This document shows, in pieces, positions 41,941 to 49,824 of a stretch of DNA of 64,000 nt (position 1 is the stretch's first letter; the number at the start of each line of letters is the position of its first letter). The stretch lies in contig NZ_JAFCJI010000001.1 of NCBI RefSeq assembly GCF_018131105.1, positions 1,054,001-1,118,000 of the forward strand. The letters are read 5' to 3'. Source of the DNA: Bradyrhizobium manausense (GTDB taxonomy: Bacteria > Pseudomonadota > Alphaproteobacteria > Rhizobiales > Xanthobacteraceae). The notes under the pieces were generated by a model. That model had not been told where the DNA came from and ran no database searches. It saw only the letters and a list, made by a program, of their open reading frames with translations. Position numbers and translations under genes: made by a program.

Positions 41941-44154
41941 TCACCTCGCTGCTCTCCGGCGCGCCCCGGCACGGCCGAACAGCGTTCGGAACGCAGCCGT
42001 GATGGTCGAGGCGAAGTCGGGATCGTTGATGTTCTGCTTGACGCGAATGAGCTGGCGGTTGCTGGTCGCACGCACCGTGCGTTCCAGCGTGCGGAACAGG
42101 GCCGCATCGGCTTCCGGGTCCCAGAACGGCTGGCCGCGGGCATCGAGCGCGGAGACGCCGCCCTCGGGCAGGAAGAATCGCACCGGCCCATCCATCTGGT
42201 TCAGTCGCTCGCCGATCCAGCGGCCCATGCGCTCGTTCTCTTCCGCCGTCGTCCGCATCAAGGTCACCTGCGGGTTGTGGACGTGGAATTTACGGCCGCG
42301 ATAGCGTTCGGGGATGGTGTCGGGCGTGCCGAAATTGACCATGTCGAGGGCGCCGACCGAGCCGACATAGGGAAGGCGGGTGCGGATGACAGCGCCGAAG
42401 CGATCCTCGGTAGCCGGAAACACGCCGCCCATCAGGAGATCGCAGATCTCGGTCGTGGTGAGATCGATGATGCCGGCGAGCTGGCCGGAATCGACCAGCT
42501 TCTCCATCGAGCGGCCGCCGACGCCGGTGGCGTGGAAGACCAGGCATTCGAAATCGTCGCGCAGATCGGCCGAAATCTTCTGCACCGCCGGCGTGGTGAC
42601 GCCGAACATGGTGATGCCGACCGATGCCAGGCCGCTTGCCGCACGCTCCTTGGCTTCGCGCTGATCGAGCCGCGCCTTGACCATGCCTGCGACGGCGTTG
42701 GCGCCGTTCGACAATACCGCGCGAGAGATCGAGTTGAGACCCTGCACGTCGGTCACCGAGTACATCATGGTGATGTCGGCGGGTCCCACGTAGGGCGCGA
42801 CGTCGCCGGAGGCGACCGACGAGATGATCAGCTTTGGCACGCCCACAGCGAGGGCGCGCATGGCAGGTGCGACCAGCGATGCCGCGCCCGAGCCGCCGGC
42901 CGAGATCACGCCGGCGACATTGCCCTGGCGCTTGATCCAGTTGGTCAACGCGTCGGCCATCGCGGTGACGGCGGCGCCGCGATCCGGGCCGAACACGGCG
43001 GAGCCGCCGCGGCCGTGGTTCAGCGCGATCTCCTGTGCGGAGACATCGCAGGTGGCGTGCCTGCCGCTGGTGGAGACGTCGACGAGCCGCGTGCGGAGGC
43101 CGGTCGCCGCGACGATATCGCGGATGAAGCGAAGCTCAGTGCCTTTGGTGTCGAGCGTTCCGACGATCAGCACCACGGGCGGCCCTGACGTCTGCGCCGT
43201 GGCCGGCTCGCGCTTGCGCCGCGACGGCTCATCGAGACGCGCGACCTGCGTCGACTGCGTCCGCGCCGCCGCTTCGATCCGTCCGATCGGAGCCGGTTGC
43301 GACCAGCGCGTCGGCGGGGTTGGGTTGGAGATGTAGACCCGGATCGGGCCGCTCGCGCGCGCCGGCTGCGGAGCCGGCTTGGCTTCGCCGCCCGCCGCCG
43401 GCATATCGATCTCGGGTTCGAGCCCGGCATGAAGTCCGACGCCGAGAAGGCGCTGCTGCAGTTCGCGATCGGCGGACAGCCGGCCAGAGTCGATGATGCG
43501 GTTGATGCGGCCGTTGACCATGATCGCGACGTTGCGCGAGATCGCGGTGGCGACGCCGATATTCTGCTCGATCACGAGCACGGACATGTCGCCGTCCTCG
43601 CCGAGTTGCAGCAGCATCTCCTCGACCTGGGCGACGATGACGGGCGCGAGCCCTTCGGTCGGCTCGTCCATGATCAGGAGCTGCGGATTGGTCAGCAGCG
43701 CGCGCGAGATTGCGAGCATCTGCTGCTCGCCGCCCGAGAGCTGGCCGCCGCCATGATCCCGGCGTTCGGCAAGGCGCGGGAAGGTGTCGTAGATGCGCTC
43801 CACGGTCCAGGCGCCGGACCGCATGCCGCCGGCCAGCCGCAGATGCTCGTCGACGCTGAGCGAGCGCCACAGCCGCCGTCCCTGCGGCACGTAGCCGACA
43901 CCGAGCCGCGCAATGTGCGCCGGCGGTCGCCGCGTGATGTCTTCACCACGGACCCGGATCGAGCCGCCGCTGACCGGCACGAGCCCCATGATCGCCTTGC
44001 ACAGCGTGGTCTTGCCCATGCCGTTGCGGCCGACCACGGAGAACACGCCGGCATCGAGCGAGAGGTCGACGCCCTGCAGCGCGTGCGAATGGCCGTAATA
44101 GACGTCGAGGCCGCGGACCTCGAGCGCTGCGGCGGAGCGGCGGGTCTCACTCAT
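41941..44154 (-). CDS. LivF-type ABC ATPase fused to a Tm-1-like (UPF0261) domain
   Basis: 737 residues in one open frame. Residues 1-240 are a complete LivF ATPase: Walker A GRNGMGKTT (42-50), signature LSGGEQQ (139-145), Walker B LLIMDEP (159-165) and a switch histidine region around IEQN. A linker of about 85 residues rich in Pro, Ala, Arg and Ser (240-325) leads to a Tm-1-like ATP-binding domain (326-737) beginning VVLIVGTLDTKGTELRFIRD. It overlaps livG by 8 bp. Since no second LivF is present, this protein must serve the transporter, linking uptake to whatever the Tm-1 domain does. Confidence 0.9.
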   Translation of the reverse strand: MSETRRSAAALEVRGLDVYYGHSHALQGVDLSLDAGVFSVVGRNGMGKTTLCKAIMGLVPVSGGSIRVRGEDITRRPPAHIARLGVGYVPQGRRLWRSLSVDEHLRLAGGMRSGAWTVERIYDTFPRLAERRDHGGGQLSGGEQQMLAISRALLTNPQLLIMDEPTEGLAPVIVAQVEEMLLQLGEDGDMSVLVIEQNIGVATAISRNVAIMVNGRINRIIDSGRLSADRELQQRLLGVGLHAGLEPEIDMPAAGGEAKPAPQPARASGPIRVYISNPTPPTRWSQPAPIGRIEAAARTQSTQVARLDEPSRRKREPATAQTSGPPVVLIVGTLDTKGTELRFIRDIVAATGLRTRLVDVSTSGRHATCDVSAQEIALNHGRGGSAVFGPDRGAAVTAMADALTNWIKRQGNVAGVISAGGSGAASLVAPAMRALAVGVPKLIISSVASGDVAPYVGPADITMMYSVTDVQGLNSISRAVLSNGANAVAGMVKARLDQREAKERAASGLASVGITMFGVTTPAVQKISADLRDDFECLVFHATGVGGRSMEKLVDSGQLAGIIDLTTTEICDLLMGGVFPATEDRFGAVIRTRLPYVGSVGALDMVNFGTPDTIPERYRGRKFHVHNPQVTLMRTTAEENERMGRWIGERLNQMDGPVRFFLPEGGVSALDARGQPFWDPEADAALFRTLERTVRATSNRQLIRVKQNINDPDFASTITAAFRTLFGRAGARRRAAR

Positions 44155-44929
44155 GGCCGCCTCCGAGATAAAGCTCCTGCACCTCTGGGTCGGACTGGAT
44201 TTCTTCCGGCGCGCCTTCCTTGAAGATGCGGCCGTTGTGCATCATCGTCACGCTCTCGACGACGCGAAGCGCCACGTCCATGTCGTGCTCGATGATGATG
44301 TAGCCGATATGCGCCGGCAACGAGGTCAGGATCTCGACCAGCTCGGCGCGCTCGGTCGGCGACAGGCCTGCCGCAGGCTCGTCGAACAGCACGAAGCGTG
44401 GAGCGCCGGCAAGCGCCAGCGCGATCTCGAGCTGGCGCTGCTGGCCGTGGGCGAGCTCGGCGACGCGCTGGTCCTTCACTGCGGCGAGGTGCACGGCTTG
44501 CACCAGACCGTCGGCTGCGTGCATCAGCGCGTCGTTCTGTCCAGAACGCAGGAACGAGAAACGCCCGCGCGAGACGCCGCGGCAGGCGAGGTAGACATTG
44601 TCCTGAACGGTGAGGCCGGGGAACAACGCTGAGATCTGATAGGTTCGCCTGAGCCCGCGGCGGATGCGCTCATAGGGCGGGAAGTGCGTGACGTCCTCGC
44701 CGAAGAAGCGGATCGTGCCCGACGTCGGAGGGAAGTCGCCGGTGATGCAGTTGAACAGCGTGGTCTTGCCGGCGCCGTTGGAACCGAGCACGGCGCGGCG
44801 TTCGCCGGGGCGTACGGTGATGGTGACGTCGGTCAGCGCCGCTAGCGCGCCGAACAGCCGCGTGACGCCGCGCAGCTCCAGTGCTGCACCGGCACCGACG
44901 GCGGAGAGGCGCTGTGCGACGCTATCCAT
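44147..44929 (-). CDS. livG: Branched-chain amino-acid-type ABC transporter ATPase (LivG)
   Basis: 260 residues. Walker A is GSNGAGKTT, the signature is ELAHGQQRQLEIALALAG, Walker B is FVLFDEPAAGLS, and the C-terminus ends with the LivG-type QSDPEVQELYLGGGHE. It overlaps both neighbours by 8 bp (LivM upstream, the LivF fusion downstream), so the transporter genes are one tightly coupled unit. Liv-type transporters import amino acids but also aromatic acids, amides and urea; the substrate here is unknown. Confidence 0.92.
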   Translation of the reverse strand: MDSVAQRLSAVGAGAALELRGVTRLFGALAALTDVTITVRPGERRAVLGSNGAGKTTLFNCITGDFPPTSGTIRFFGEDVTHFPPYERIRRGLRRTYQISALFPGLTVQDNVYLACRGVSRGRFSFLRSGQNDALMHAADGLVQAVHLAAVKDQRVAELAHGQQRQLEIALALAGAPRFVLFDEPAAGLSPTERAELVEILTSLPAHIGYIIIEHDMDVALRVVESVTMMHNGRIFKEGAPEEIQSDPEVQELYLGGGHE

Positions 44930-46010
44930 GGCTGCGCCCTCCGCCCGGACGATCCGACTGCGGGCGATGGCCCTGGCGCCAGCGCTGCCACAGGCCGATC
45001 ACGCCGTCCGACGACCAGAATACGATGGCGAGGAAGCCGAGCCCGATCAGCAGCCGGAAGCGGTTGCCGTCGAGCCCGATCTTGACCAGAAAGTCGAGCG
45101 CGAAGGTACGCAAGAGGACGAAGACCAGCGCGCCGATATAGGGACCGATCGGCCGTGTGATGCCGCCGACGACAGCGATGATGAGGACATCGATGCAGGC
45201 GCCGACGCTGACCGAGCCGGGCGAGATCTGACGATAGTTCCAGACCTGGAGCACACCGGCGAGGCCGGCGATGAAGGAGGCCACCGCATAGGCCGCGACG
45301 CGGTGCGCATTGACGTTGAAGCCGAGCGCGGCCATGCGGCGCGGATTGTCGCGTACGCCCTGCAGTGCGAGGCCGAACGGCGCGCGGGAGATGTAGTCGA
45401 CCGCAAAATAGCAGAGCGCAGCGACCGCGAGCACGACGTAGTAGAAAGGAATGTCGGCCCGCCAGTCGACGCCCCAGAAATGCGGTGTTGAGACGTTGTT
45501 GATACCGGTATGGCCGTTGAAGATCGCCCAGTTCTGGTTGGTGAAGTAGTAGAAGGCCGCACCAATCGCCAGTGTGATCATGATGGTGTAGATGCCTTCG
45601 GTGCGCACCGCGAGCGCGCCGCCGAGCGTGCCGAAGATCGTTGCGAGCGCCAGCGCCATCGGCACCGCCAGCCACCACGGCCAGCCCAGGCTGATATTGG
45701 CGTTGCCGCTGACGCCGAACACCGCGACCATGTAGGCGCAAAAGCCCGCGATGGTGAGCTGCATCAGGCTGACCATGCCGCCATAGCCGGCGAGGAACAT
45801 CAGGCTGAGCGCGATGGTGCCGAGGATCAGCGTCGTCGCAAAGATTTCGATCAGGAAGAAGCCGTTCGCGATCAGCGGCATGATCAGCAGGATGGCCGCC
45901 ACGATCCAGGCCGCCGGATTGTTGATGTCGGGCCAGGTGCGCGCGGCCGGGCGCTGCGCCGTCGCGGCGGGGCTGCGGACCTGAATGCGCGCATCGTGGG
46001 TGACGGACAT
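44922..46010 (-). CDS. livM: Branched-chain amino-acid-type ABC transporter permease (LivM)
   Basis: 362 residues with about nine or ten membrane segments. The family block NPRRMAALGFNVNAHRVAAYAVASFIAGLAGVL with its EAA-like loop, and GGITRPIGPYIGALVF near the end, identify LivM. It starts 1 bp after the LivH stop. The N-terminal 30 residues before the first helix are polar (QVRSPAATAQRPAART). Confidence 0.92.
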   Translation of the reverse strand: MSVTHDARIQVRSPAATAQRPAARTWPDINNPAAWIVAAILLIMPLIANGFFLIEIFATTLILGTIALSLMFLAGYGGMVSLMQLTIAGFCAYMVAVFGVSGNANISLGWPWWLAVPMALALATIFGTLGGALAVRTEGIYTIMITLAIGAAFYYFTNQNWAIFNGHTGINNVSTPHFWGVDWRADIPFYYVVLAVAALCYFAVDYISRAPFGLALQGVRDNPRRMAALGFNVNAHRVAAYAVASFIAGLAGVLQVWNYRQISPGSVSVGACIDVLIIAVVGGITRPIGPYIGALVFVLLRTFALDFLVKIGLDGNRFRLLIGLGFLAIVFWSSDGVIGLWQRWRQGHRPQSDRPGGGRSHG

Positions 46011-46011
46011 G

Positions 46012-47022
46012 TCAGCGCCTCGCCAGCAGGCCCTGCGGCCGCAGCGCCAGCACCAGCACCATGATCAGGAAGGTCACGACGATGGCATAGGTCGGGATGT
46101 AGACCGAGCCGAGCTGCTCGGCGAGACCGATGATGAGCGCGCCGAGCGCAGCTCCCGGGATCGACCCCATGCCGCCGACGATCACGACGACGAGGGAGGC
46201 GAGGAGGAAGCGGATGTCCTCGCCGGGCGAGAGTGACTGGAAGGTGCCGCCCACGACGCCTGCGATGCCGGCGAGTCCGGCACCGAGCGCAAAGACCAGC
46301 ACGAACACGACCTGGATACGCACGCCGGTTGCGGCAAGGATGTCGCGATCGTCGACGCCGGCGCGGATGATCATGCCGATCCGGGTGCGGTTGAGCGCGA
46401 GCCACATCGCGACGCCGATGATCACGGAAGCCAGGAAGATCACGAGCCGGACCAGCGGATAGCGCAGATAGACCGGTTCGCCGGAGGATTTCACCGCGGT
46501 GAGCAGCGGCAGCTCGATCGGTCCGATCAGCCAGTTCGGGGTCTGGATCTGGTAGAAGTCGCCGCCGCAGGCCCACAGCATGAGATCGGCGAACACGATC
46601 GAGAGCCCGATCGTCACCATGGTCTGGCGCAGATCCTGGCCCTCCATGCGACGGAAGACGAGAACCTGAAGCAGGACGCCAACCAGCGCCGTCAGGATGA
46701 AGGCGACGATGAAGGCGAGGATCCAGGAGCCGGTCGAGGCGCTGACGGCGTAGCCGACATAGCCGCCGAACAGATACAGCGAGCCATGCGCGAGGTTGAC
46801 GTTGCGCATCAGGCCGAAGATCAGCGTGAAGCCGCTGGCGACGAGGAAGTAGAGGCCGCCGAGCGTGATGCCATTGAAGAGCGCATTGAGGAACACCCGC
46901 TTGCGGCCGACCGCCTCTTCAAGTCCGGGCGGCCACACCGCGAAGATCAGCCACAGCGCCACCGCGACCGCGATGATGACGATCAGCGCCCAGGCGGGAT
47001 GGCGTTCGACAAAGCGGGTCAT
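46012..47022 (-). CDS. livH: Branched-chain amino-acid-type ABC transporter permease (LivH)
   Basis: 336 residues. After a polar start and a first helix at about 10-30, the LivH core begins LFNGITLGGLYFLVASGFTLIFGLMRNVNLAHG. The EAA-type loop DRDILAATGVRIQVVF and the closing IPGAALGALIIGLAEQLG are present. It is the first membrane gene after the AraC regulator; the 197-bp gap between them (47023-47219) probably holds the promoter of the transporter genes, though I could not pick clear -35/-10 boxes. Confidence 0.92.
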   Translation of the reverse strand: MTRFVERHPAWALIVIIAVAVALWLIFAVWPPGLEEAVGRKRVFLNALFNGITLGGLYFLVASGFTLIFGLMRNVNLAHGSLYLFGGYVGYAVSASTGSWILAFIVAFILTALVGVLLQVLVFRRMEGQDLRQTMVTIGLSIVFADLMLWACGGDFYQIQTPNWLIGPIELPLLTAVKSSGEPVYLRYPLVRLVIFLASVIIGVAMWLALNRTRIGMIIRAGVDDRDILAATGVRIQVVFVLVFALGAGLAGIAGVVGGTFQSLSPGEDIRFLLASLVVVIVGGMGSIPGAALGALIIGLAEQLGSVYIPTYAIVVTFLIMVLVLALRPQGLLARR

Positions 47023-47219
47023 GGCGTTACCTCGCTCCGCTTGCGACGGTCGCCATCACGCTTCGGATGCAGGTCAGACAGCCCCGTGAAGGCTGCGTAC
47101 CTCGGCATGGACGTGCGTCCTCCCGGACTGAGGCGATCCTCTTGCCGGGATCGCGTTTCGCCCATCCTAGTGGGGCGGCGAGGGAGGCACTTGATCGTGA
47201 GTATCTTTTCGCGCGTCCG

Positions 47220-48047
47220 TCAGCCGCGCAAAACCTTGGCGGCGCGGCGATAATCGGTCGGCGCCATCCCGACATTGGCCGCGAAGAAGCGGGTGAAACC
47301 GCTCTGCGAGGAAAAGCCGAGATCGAACCCGATGTCGGCGATCGGCGCTTCGCCCGCCACCAGGGCCTCCAGCGCCTGCTCCATCATCAGGGTGTTGAGA
47401 TAGAGGTGGGGCGTGACGCCGGTCTGGGTGCGGAACAGCCGGTAGAAGTGCGGCCGCGACAGGCCGGATTCGCGCGCAATGGTGTCGAGCTCGATCTCCG
47501 CGCCGGGGCTTTCCGACATCATCTTGATGCACTTGCGCACGCGAAAATCGGTCACCGAGCCGTTCGCGCGTGGATCGCGCAAGGTCTCCGCCTGCTGCCA
47601 GCTCTCGTCGTAGCAGATGTCGATCAGTCGTCTCAGCTCGCCATCGAGACTGTTCAGCGAGGGTGCGCCGCACACAAGAGCAGCCGCGTGCCTGATGTGC
47701 TTGTCCAGCGCAACCGATCGCGTGAACTGGGTTCGGCCGAAGCGGAGGCGGTCGGCGCCCGGCGCATCGGGTGCGAACCACTCCGCATTGACATAGAGCA
47801 CGAAGAAGACGGCACCGCCGTCGAGATCGGTCGGCAGGAAATTATGCGGCTCCCATGGATTGACCGCGACGACGGAGCCTTCGGTGAGCTCGTAACGTCC
47901 ATCGTTGACATCGATGCATGCGGGACGTCCGCCGACATGGAAGATCAGATGACCTTCGCGATGTGCGTGGATGTTGAAAGGGCGGTTCAACTGATAGACC
48001 GTCGCCCGGCCGAAGCGGCCGTGGAAGACGGCGAGCGCCCGGCTCAT
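47220..48047 (-). CDS. AraC-family regulator with cupin sensor domain
   Basis: 275 residues. The N-terminal half is an AraC-type cupin (HAHREGHLIFHVGGRPACIDV, then NPWEPHNF). The C-terminal half has two helix-turn-helix motifs: EIELDTIARESGLSRPHFYRLFR and APIADIGFDLGFSSQSGFTRFF. It lies between the binding-protein gene and livH, in the same direction, so it is the obvious local activator for the transporter and the Mo-hydroxylase block. Confidence 0.9.
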   Translation of the reverse strand: MSRALAVFHGRFGRATVYQLNRPFNIHAHREGHLIFHVGGRPACIDVNDGRYELTEGSVVAVNPWEPHNFLPTDLDGGAVFFVLYVNAEWFAPDAPGADRLRFGRTQFTRSVALDKHIRHAAALVCGAPSLNSLDGELRRLIDICYDESWQQAETLRDPRANGSVTDFRVRKCIKMMSESPGAEIELDTIARESGLSRPHFYRLFRTQTGVTPHLYLNTLMMEQALEALVAGEAPIADIGFDLGFSSQSGFTRFFAANVGMAPTDYRRAAKVLRG

Positions 48048-48093
48048 ACCTTCCCTCCCAGAAGCTCTTGTCTTTTTTGATAGCGTTCAACAA

Positions 48094-48148
48094 CCGGGGA
48101 GAGAATGCAAGGGCGCACGTGTCGCGCTCTTTGCAAATCTCTCCCCGG
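48094..48148 (-). repeat. Long inverted repeat between binding-protein and AraC genes
   Basis: Perfect 11-bp arms CCGGGGAGAGA (48094-48104) and TCTCTCCCCGG (48138-48148), with further partial pairing inside (TGCAAG against CTTTGCA). It follows the binding-protein stop by 28 bp. On the minus strand it is not followed by a clean T-run (TTGTTGAAC), so it may be an attenuating or mRNA-stabilising hairpin that keeps binding-protein levels above those of downstream genes. It could also be an operator for AraC autoregulation. Confidence 0.5.
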
Positions 48149-48176
48149 TCAGTCATCGCTCGCGAACGAGACTACG

Positions 48177-49427
48177 TCAGTACTTCTTACATTCCGGTAC
48201 TGTACGGCTTGGCAAACCGATCTTGGCGAACACCGCGGGATCGTAGCCCAGCGTCTGGTTCACGTTCGGGATCACCTTCACGACCTTCGAGAACAGCGCG
48301 CCCTTGCCGTCGTCGACGACTTCGGTGACGAAGTTGGTGCCGATCGCCTGGCGGTTGGCGTCGAGCTTGATCTTGCCGTTGGGCGCATCGAGCTCGATCT
48401 TGGCCAGCGCTTCCTTGTACTTGGCCTGGTTGTTCGAGAGGTCGCCGTTGACCTGACGCAGCGCCAGGATCAGCGCCATGGTCGAGCCATAGTAGTTCGT
48501 GGCGAGCAGCGACGGGCTGGGGAAGCGCTTGTTCGGCGGGAAGGCGTCCTGATAGTCCTTCACGAACTTCTGCCAACCCGGATCCTCCCAGGTGTCGGCC
48601 TGGCCGCTCGCAGCCAGCGTGCCGACCAGAGCATTCTTGGCGTTGCCCTTGGACGACAGGATGGTCTGGTCGATCATGATCGAGCCGCCCATCAGATGCG
48701 CCTTGCCGCCGGCCTGCTGGTACTGGTTGAGGAAGTTGACGGCATCCGCGCCGCCAAGGCCGAGATAGATCGCGTCGACATCGTCGGGCAGGGCGGCGAT
48801 GACCGAGGCAAAGTCCTTGGTGCCGAGCGGCACCCATTGCCGGTTGGTGACCTGCCCGCCCATGCCGCAGAACTCGAGCACGAGGCCGAACACCTGGGTG
48901 TAGATGAAGGAGTAGTCCTCGCCGACCGTCGCGATCTTGCGATACTTCTTTTCCTCATAGGCGTATTTGCCGAGGCCGACCTGCCACTGCGCGCCGTCCA
49001 TGTTGTAGCGGAAGAAGTTCGGAGCCGGATCGACATAGGTCGTTTCCTGGGCGCCCGAGGCCGCGTTGATGAACGTCAGCTCCGGATGGGTCTTGGCAAA
49101 GTTCTTGACCGCGATGCCCTCGTCGCCCGACAGCGGCGACAGCAGGATCTGCACCTTGTCCTGCTCGATCAGCTTTCGCACGGCGCGGACAGCGGAATCG
49201 GGTGTCGCGTCGGTCGAGGCGATGACGAATTCGAGCTCCTTGTCGCCGACCTTCTTGCCGAGCACGTTGAGTGCCGTCTGGAAGCCGCGGATGCCGTCCT
49301 CGCCGAGCACGGTGTAGGTGCCTTCGAGCGTCGCGGTGACGCCGACCTTGATCTTCTCCTGCGCGTAGGCAGTGCCCGACAATAACAGGCTGCTCAACGC
49401 GATCAGTCCTAGACTGCCTTTCAACAT
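48177..49427 (-). CDS. Liv-type ABC transporter substrate-binding protein
   Basis: 416 residues from the ATG at 49427, with AGGAG 6 bases upstream; the frame is open further but beyond it codes nothing like a secreted protein. A signal peptide (LGLIALSSLLLSGTAYA|QE) precedes a type-I periplasmic binding fold of the Peripla_BP_6 class: KIKVGVTATLEGTYTVLGEDGIRG, then KVQILLSPLSGDEGIA and DDVDAIYLGLGGADAVNFLNQY. It is the first gene of the leftward block and should define its substrate. Confidence 0.9.
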   Translation of the reverse strand: MLKGSLGLIALSSLLLSGTAYAQEKIKVGVTATLEGTYTVLGEDGIRGFQTALNVLGKKVGDKELEFVIASTDATPDSAVRAVRKLIEQDKVQILLSPLSGDEGIAVKNFAKTHPELTFINAASGAQETTYVDPAPNFFRYNMDGAQWQVGLGKYAYEEKKYRKIATVGEDYSFIYTQVFGLVLEFCGMGGQVTNRQWVPLGTKDFASVIAALPDDVDAIYLGLGGADAVNFLNQYQQAGGKAHLMGGSIMIDQTILSSKGNAKNALVGTLAASGQADTWEDPGWQKFVKDYQDAFPPNKRFPSPSLLATNYYGSTMALILALRQVNGDLSNNQAKYKEALAKIELDAPNGKIKLDANRQAIGTNFVTEVVDDGKGALFSKVVKVIPNVNQTLGYDPAVFAKIGLPSRTVPECKKY

Positions 49428-49824
49428 TGCTCTCCTCCCTGGGCGTTCTTGTCGCTGTTTTTCACCGCGCCCTCGCGCGTCCGCCGCGCGTGCGGCGTTT
49501 TCGCAAGGCCATCGGTTCTTCGACGGTTTCTTGGGATGAAGGCTAACCGAACTCGGATGCAGCGCACGCGTCGAAGCCGTGTGCGGCTTAACGGGCAGTC
49601 TCATTTTGAATGGTGCGTCGCAAATCGTTCTGAGGTGTACCTCAAGAATGGAACGACCCTGGGATTGCGCGCGAACGCGACCGTTCTGAGCTTGACACTG
49701 TCGGGCGAAAGGAACAGAAGTCGAACATGGACGCCCATGAATCAGGAGTGGCCGGTATCTCTGCCGGCTGCGCAACTTCGACCAGAGCAAAGTCTGGCTA
49801 CGCCGCGCCGAGGGTGAAGCGCGG
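49428..49824. promoter_or_regulatory. Divergent intergenic region with a palindrome
   Basis: 397 bp between the leftward binding-protein gene and the rightward nuclease gene, with no supported ORF. TGAGGT-GT-ACCTCA at 49631-49644 is a perfect inverted repeat that extends with one bulged base to TTC/GAA on either side, and GAAC-N6-GTTC lies at 49673-49686. TTGACA at 49692-49697 is a -35-like box for the rightward gene, but no good -10 follows. GTTC-N7-GTTT at 49515-49529 is one base from the alphaproteobacterial LexA direct repeat, but is far from the nuclease start. Confidence 0.4.

Noticed and set aside
41389..43188. A 599-residue open frame on the plus strand opposite the Tm-1 genes
   Set aside because: Composition is rich in Arg, Gly, His and Asp with no recognisable domain; both minus-strand genes beneath it are well supported.
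49515..49529. LexA box ahead of the FAN1-type gene
   Set aside because: GTTC-N7-GTTT deviates by one base and lies about 300 bp before the start, closer to the divergent gene; too weak to call.
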